Part shown: positions 58,010-64,000 of the stretch, piece by piece
Position numbering within the stretch: the stretch's first letter is position 1
Layout: the number at the start of each line of letters is the position of its first letter
Assembly: GCA_036435485.1 (NCBI GenBank)
Contig: CM071600.1
Coordinates: 113,080,046-113,144,045 of the forward strand
DNA length: 64,000 nt
Direction of reading: 5' to 3'
DNA from: Saposhnikovia divaricata
Taxonomy: Eukaryota; Streptophyta; Magnoliopsida; Apiales; Apiaceae
Made by a program: the position numbers and the translations under genes
The notes under the pieces: generated by a model
Seen by the model: the letters and a program-made list of their open reading frames with translations, nothing else
The model's database searches: none
Told to the model about the DNA's origin: nothing

Positions 58010-59477
58010 GTATGTTTTCTACTATCCCTCGTATTTACTTCCATTCAATGCGAGCATTGAATCTTTCAAGTTTGGGGGTGGTTTGGGGGATAAGTAGTGT
58101 TGTATGTTGTATTATTATGTCATTGTATTCATATAGGAAATCATGTTTTGCATGTTTAGTGTAATTCATTCGTAGTTGTGTTATTTTGCATGTTTGTTTC
58201 ATGTAGGACATTCTGTTATTGTGTTTTTATACCATGTGAGTTCATTTTAGTTGCATTTTCATGGCATGCATTTTTCATGATCCCTTAGGACGAGCTAATT
58301 CTGATAGTGGGTAGATGTTTTATTGACTGTGGTATTGATGAATAGAGGGCTGATTTATAGTTCCTAGGAATTGACTTGCATGTTATGGAAACAAAATTTT
58401 TACACAAGTCTCATTAGGTTGCTTTTTGGCTAGGTTGAAATTATGCTTGTTTGTTAGTTTTAAGATTTAATCACTTGATTATACTTAGAATTTTCGTTAT
58501 TCCCTTGATAAAATTGGAGCACTAAAATCTAAGTTTGGGGGAAACTAGGGATTTCATGCTAGTTGTTATGTGTCAAAATGGCTAGTAGCCGGCTCATGTT
58601 TATGAGTAGTCTAGGGTTGGATGAGATGGAGCGAAACGCACTCATTCCAATTTAGTTGAAAAAAAAAATTAGAAAAAAAAAGAAAAAGGAAAAAAAAATA
58701 GAAAAAAAAGAGAAAAAAAATGAAAAAAAAGAGTCATGTAAATAGAATAAATGCAATTTAACCAGGGTGAGCTCTTTAATACTCGAGCAATTAAGTTCTA
58801 GGGGACTTTGTGCCTAGTGACCTAAGGCTTTTATAGTCTGGGATCCACTAACCCAACGCTCGCTACATGGGTATTATTGTATAAGCCTTTAGGGGTCTCA
58901 TCCATTGCACGGTTAAATAAGCATGCGTTATTGTGTATTGTATTATGTGTTGTAGTTGTTAGTAATAAAGCATGAATTCTTGGCTAACTCAGATAAGGAT
59001 AGAGGTGTTTCTAGGTTATGAAGTGTTTACCGTCTATTCTATTTATAAACCTGTGATTGTCTTGGCGAAGAGCATGTATGATTTTTAATCTAGTTTTAGG
59101 AGTATATCTGATGAGCACCGCACACATGCACGTTTCTGTTCATGTATTGTTAGTATACGGGGATTTAGTCGAGCTCTATGTAGATGTATTGCATTCTTTG
59201 AGATATTTGCTTATTGGTTGGTTTTGGTGAATCTAAAGGGTATCGTTGCATTTTCATATTAGTTGCATACATGCATTGCATTGTTTTTGCATCATTTAGT
59301 TAGATGAATTTTGTGGGTACATTCACTATAGGCCCTCACGAGACCTTACTCGTCCACTAGGGCTACCTAGGGGTTTAAAGGGCTTGTTGCATATGCCAAA
59401 TGCAACCGTGATCACCTACGAAAGTGGTACTAATTAGGTAGTGTTTAGTTGTTTATGCTTGAGGGCAAGCATCAGTT
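58010..59477 (+). other. Athila 3' untranslated spacer
   Basis: No gene seen. Contains 'caagtttgggggtggtttgg' (58068) and 'aagtttgggggaaac' (58531), which resemble the true PPT further on, and an A-rich tract at 58658-58735. Confidence 0.5.
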
Positions 59478-59489
59478 TAAGTTTGGGGG
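59478..59489 (+). other. Polypurine tract of the Athila element
   Basis: aagtttgggggt immediately precedes the LTR start (TGTGATTAGTGG). Confidence 0.7.
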
Positions 59490-61059
59490 TGTGATTAGTG
59501 GATTTTATATCAACTTGGAACGTTCCATATCGGCTTAAATTGATTGTCTTGGACTCAAGTGTGTTGTAGTTTGATGTATTTTGCTTAAGTGTGCAGGATT
59601 GCCAGTTTGTCGATTAGGGTTTACGTTTTCATCGATTTTGGAATTGCATTGGAGCTTTCGAGTGAAGAATGGAGACATGTGGTAGACCACCATAGTGATC
59701 CATTAGATAGAGAATTGAATAAGGAAGCTAATGCAAAAAGAACGGAAGCATTTGGAGTCAAAACGAAGCAAAACGAAGCGAAACAGCAGAAAACAGGAGA
59801 ATTCCAAGAAATGGCTGTGCAGGCTGCGCCCTAGGTGCGCAGACTGCGCCCTTGAATAGAATTGGACTGCGCAGGCTACGCCCTAGGTGCGCAGACTGCG
59901 CCCCTGTGCGGCCAATTTTGCTGATTTTTATATTTTTTGCCCTAATTCGAGTTGTAAACGTATTTTTGGCAGTTTCCTGTACCAAGACAAATTCTATTAG
60001 TTTTGTAAGGTAGTTTCTTATGTAGCAAGGCTTTGTAAGCCTATTTAAACACATTGTATCGTTTAATTATTGTAATGCAGATTTTGTAACGGTGAAAAGT
60101 GGAGAAAGATTCAAGCTCGTGACAAGCAACGAATCTCGCTCTACTACATCTTTTGTATTCTTTCTCAGGCGTTATTCTAAATTCTAGATTTGTTTTCTTA
60201 ACTCTATTCTTTTAATTTTATTACAATGTTCTTTCATATCTTGTTTATTATCATGTTTTCATCAATTCCCGTGGTGATGAGCAGTTCAATTATGAACTAA
60301 TCGTTGTCATGGGATCCTAAAAGATTTAATTATGTAGTTTAGTATCTTGATACTTAAAGATCTGTGTGTGGCGTATATCTGATATCCTCGTATGGTTATG
60401 CTTAATTGTTAGATGCATCGCGAACATCTAATCCGTTAATCTCTTGTGAAGTAAAAGTGGATCTTGAGGTTTAGAACTTGCCATGCTAGCATAGGTTCAT
60501 AATTGTTTATCAATATGATTCGTAGTATGAGATGAAAATACTTATATTGCCCTATGTGATCAAATTGGATAACTTGTTCTTCAACCGTTATTTTTTCAAA
60601 TTTTATAGACATATTGGGTCTAAGCATAATTGGTGTCTATTCATCTTCTATCTCTTTTGTGGATGTATGGGTAGTTTGGTATACGTATACTGACAGGTAG
60701 CATGTACTAATTTCGTGTTGTCCGATCAGATATCAAAACCGTTGCATGCAGTGATTGAAAGTGTCAGATCTAGGCGAAGTAATTAATGAAGTTAGGATCC
60801 CATGTTTTCTTGCATATAAGTAATTCGATATTCAATTCTCGTAAGTAGTTAATTCGTAATATTGTTAATTTGCATAGTAGCTAATTAGTTAAACAAAATC
60901 CCAATTTGTTATTTGTCTAGGCAGTGAAGTATAATCATACATTGGTGCATAGGTGCATTATTCTACTAAACAAAACCAAAATCAGTCTCTGTGGGAACGA
61001 ACTTAATTTTATTCTATATTACTTGTGACCACGTACGCTTGCGTGATTTTGTGTTAACA
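59490..61059 (+). repeat. 3' LTR of the Athila-like element
   Basis: Begins TGTGATTAGTGG after the PPT and ends at TGTTAACA (61052-61059). The end zone 'gggaacgaacttaattttat' and 'cgtacgcttgcgtga' is typical of Athila LTR ends. 1570 bp is within the usual Athila range. The partner LTR is absent, so the edges rest on the PPT and the TG..CA rule. Confidence 0.7.
59815..59912. repeat. GC-rich short repeats in the Athila LTR
   Basis: Four variant tgcgcagactgcgccc units within the LTR, matching those at 56350-56455. Confidence 0.75.
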
Positions 61060-61411
61060 TATATCTCTTATGTGATAATATGTATTAATAAGCTTACCAA
61101 AATTAAAAGATTTATTCAAATTTTCATTAATAATCTTACCATAAATATTAAGAGAATATATTAATAGTATTTAAATTTGTATACAAACTTTCTTTAATTA
61201 ACAATGGGTCAAATAATGAATTTGGATTTTTCCAAACGTAATATGGATACCAAACCTAAAAACAGATTATCCAATGGATCAAAAATCAATACAAAATCTT
61301 GTCCAAACCTAAATATGGATACCAAACCTTAGGTAAGGGCTATCCACTAATTTATAATATATAGATATAGATAAGACTTTTGCTCTATACCCAAACATAT
61401 ACGTATATTAA

Positions 61412-64000
61412 TCTATATACTCTTAAAGTGTATGTCTATTATATGTTGCTTTCTGTCTGTGTAATGTACTAGGTACAAAACGTAATGTTCATAGCCAAAA
61501 TGTAAAAACAATCCTGGGGAGCACTAATAATGATGAAAATCAAAGTATTTATGATTTTCAAAGCCATGTCTTACATCTTCTCTACCTGTTTAATGTCCAT
61601 GTGTTCATTCAAATATAGGTACAAAACATCGAGTTCGTGGAAAGAATGTTGATAACATATTGTCAAGTAAGGTTACCGATCATACATTAAAACCTACATC
61701 TGAACCATTAGCAAATTTCACAAACACATCCCATGGTATTTCTTTGTCGTTTCTTTTTTTTATTTTTATGCCAAAGGTTTCACATCTGAATATGTTCTCT
61801 ATTGATTTTAACAATGTTTGATTTGTTGTTTTCAATTAGTAGTCGATTGTGGACCTGGTGTACAGCAACAAAATCATTCTACTTCTTTAAATAATAAAGA
61901 GAATTGTAGTCCAAATTTACCATGTACTAGGAGAAGATCAAGACAGCTGCCAAAAAGTATACATCAAATTCCTGTTTCTTCACCATCAGACAGTCAAAAC
62001 ATTAAAACGACTCAAAAAAATGGTATTTGTTTCTATTTTCTGATTATTCAATATTAAGCTTCTCCAGGAATGTGTTTTCATACTATTATGTGAATGTAGT
62101 GAGCAAATGTCGAGTTCGCGGCAAAAATGTGGATAAGATGATGTCTGATGTACTATTAAGAAATGCGGCCAAGTCTAGACCTGCTTTGGCAACAATTGAT
62201 CAGAAGTCGGCAAGCCAGTGCTCGGCAGGCCAGAGCTCTACTCTTGGTGTCGAAAGTCATATTGATCAGCCACATTATAATGGAGATGTCAGACCAACAA
62301 TTGCCAGAAATACTACATCTCCCGGTACTGATTTTTTCTCCAATATACATTTTTGGAATATCTTATATTATACTCATAATATCATATATCAATTATCTCT
62401 ATGTGTTAACAGGTTCCGATATCTCAAATAGTTCTACTATGACACCTATAGCTCCATTTCAACGTAGGCTGCCACAAATTAATCTCTCAGGTATTTTTGA
62501 CAAGTTTTCAAACCATTCCTATCAAGTAGTACCTTTTGTTATAGCCTACTATATCATTGATACATTTTATTATTTGACACATTTGATCAGGTAATACACC
62601 AAAAACAGGAATAATAATATTCCTACATGTGGAGATCAATCTGGCCAAAGTACCGTCAATTTTTGCAGGTCTAGCCCGAGTGTTTCGGCTGTAAATAAAT
62701 GTCTACCAATAAACAAAATATTGAATTTACAGGATACAACTGAAGAGCATGTTGCTAAAAAAAGGTGTGGAAAAATATCACCAGTTACAATTGGTACAAA
62801 CAAGGAGTGTGTAAATAGTACTTTTGAACTTGGTGAGAGTTCTGGAATCAAGAATTTGATCAATGATTTCAACATTGTTGAGGACAATTTTAGTAGTGAA
62901 AGTGATACATCTAAACAAGGTAATCAAGATAATGTAATAGTTTATATTACATAATTAATTTTTATTATTTTGTCGAATGTTTAATTAAGCAATTGTCCTT
63001 CAAGCAGGTGATTTTGAAGACCTTGATTATGAAAATTTGTATTGTCAGCAAGATTTATGGAATGGATACATGGATATTGGTGGTCCAAACAAAGTATGTT
63101 CAAAATGTGAGGCTGTGATGTGGAATGAAGAGAGGAACAACAAAGCTACAACTAATAAAGCACTAACATTCTCACTCTGTTGTAAAAATGGACAGGTTCT
63201 TCTTGAAAAAGAAAAGCAACCTCCTGAACCTCTAGCTACACTCCTATTTGGTGGTATGAAGTTTAAACATTTCAAGCAAAATATTAGAGTTTACAATTGT
63301 ATGTTTGCAATGACTTCTACTGGTGGTAAGATTGATCATAGGATTAATAGAGGTGGTGCTCCTTACTGTTTCAAACTTCGTGGGATGAATTATCACTTTA
63401 TAGGAAGCTTAATACCAACTGAAGGAGACAATCTGAAGTTCTGTCAATTATACATTTATGATACAGAAGACGAAATCAACAATAGAATTAATGAGGTAAA
63501 TGGTTGCAGTGAAGTTATTGATCAGGAAATTGTTGAGTCTTTGTTGCAAATGTTGGATGAACATAACAAGTTGGTAAAAGGTTTTCGTATGGCCCACGAA
63601 AGAGTGGAACATAATGCAATAGATGAATTCAAATTGGTTCTTATATCTTCGAGCTCAGCAAGTGGTCGACCAAACCACATTGGCCCATCAAATGAGGTTG
63701 CAGGATTGATTGTGATAGATGATTATACTAAGAGTTGTAGAGATACGGTAATTGATTCAAGAGTAAATGGATTGGAGAGGATTTTCGAAACAGATGCACG
63801 CTTTATGCAACTACAATATCCAATACTCTTTCCACATGGAGATGTAGGATTTCACCTTGAAATCCCTTTAAATAAGTCTGATAAGCAACCTTGCAATGAT
63901 CCAGAAGCTGAGCATACACTTGACTCAGATGAAAGAGGACCTCGAGTAAACGTAACCATGAAAGAGTACTACAATTATAAACTAATGATACGTCCAATAG
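61412..64000 (+). mobile_element. Autonomous Helitron, 5' part (runs off window)
   Basis: Identified from the Rep/helicase gene. The 5' terminus is tentatively A|TCTATATACTCTTAAAGTG at 61412, in the TC style of plant Helitrons. The helicase part and the 3' hairpin lie beyond 64000. Confidence 0.7.
61619..64000 (+). CDS. Helitron RepHel protein, N-terminal part (partial, multi-exon)
   Basis: Rolling-circle replication initiator fused to helicase; only the N-terminal part is present. Likely exons: 61619-61735, 61840-62022, 62100-62324, 62413-62490, 62591-62919, 63008 to the window end. The first four junctions, and the last, keep the same phase (1) at GT-AG sites. Within 62591-62610 a 1-nt shift is needed to stay open, a possible frameshift. 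The last exon is open for 330 codons. It contains a cysteine motif (VCSKCEAVMWNEER..LCCKNG), then the Helitron-like N domain (..YNCMFAMTSTGGKIDHRIN.., ..FETDARFMQLQYPILFPHGD..), ending near ..VTMKEYYNYKLMIRP. Exons 1 and 3 both encode an RVRGKNVD motif, suggesting exon duplication. Confidence 0.8.

Noticed and set aside
58658..58735. A-rich tract as a LINE or SINE tail
   Set aside because: No element body precedes it; it lies within the Athila 3' spacer and is a low-complexity stretch.

Overview
The window is nuclear DNA of a flowering plant, very probably a eudicot. It is AT-rich and gene-poor, with split genes, and it is packed with plant-specific transposable elements: Tat, Tekay and Athila Ty3/gypsy retrotransposons, L1-type LINEs, hAT, Harbinger and Stowaway MITEs, and Helitrons. 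I found one complete host gene. It is a sphingosine (long-chain base) kinase on the minus strand with ten exons spread over 20834..7718. All ten exons join in frame at GT-AG sites and give a 491-residue protein.

Layout. 1-7.7 kb: end of a Tat-type LTR, a SINE head, two hAT-like non-autonomous elements (2247-3153, 6201-6755) and a pair of diverged repeats. 7.7-20.8 kb: the kinase gene, with introns filled by a TRIM, MITEs set in TA microsatellites, and a nest of Helitron inside hAT inside LINE tail in intron 1. 21.2-23.4 kb: MITE-like sequence. 23422-33771: a complete Tat-lineage retrotransposon on the minus strand with 515-bp LTRs and a 5-bp ATTTT duplication. It has gag, protease, RT, RNase H, a second archaeal-type RNase H and integrase. 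On the opposite strand it carries a spliced 'putative gypsy-type transposon' gene behind its own TATA box and a tandem array of hairpin repeats. 34-41 kb: an LTR-like remnant, a 3.06-kb solo LTR (TSD CTATA) containing another hAT element, an unrecognised segment, one more hAT element and a MITE. 41386-45416: a broken, 5'-truncated L1-type LINE. 45417-55766: a Tekay chromovirus on the minus strand with a 3.8-kb LTR at the right, only 132 bp of LTR at the left, and an intact extra ORF between the primer-binding site and gag. 55767-61059: the 3' part of an Athila-like element (integrase end, a second ORF, PPT, 1.57-kb LTR) into which the Tekay element inserted. 61.4-64 kb: the 5' part of an autonomous Helitron whose Rep/helicase gene runs off the window.

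The host gene stands apart from the element genes, which are mostly decayed. Of 13 in-frame stops that I could place in element genes on strand-consistent frames, nine are TAG. The best leads for something little described are: the antisense spliced gene and hairpin array in the Tat element, the intact acidic/Arg-rich ORF upstream of the Tekay gag, the five hAT elements with family-specific GC-rich subterminal arrays, and the MITEs embedded in (TA)n tracts, one of which carries a nine-copy ACGT (G-box-like) array in a kinase intron.
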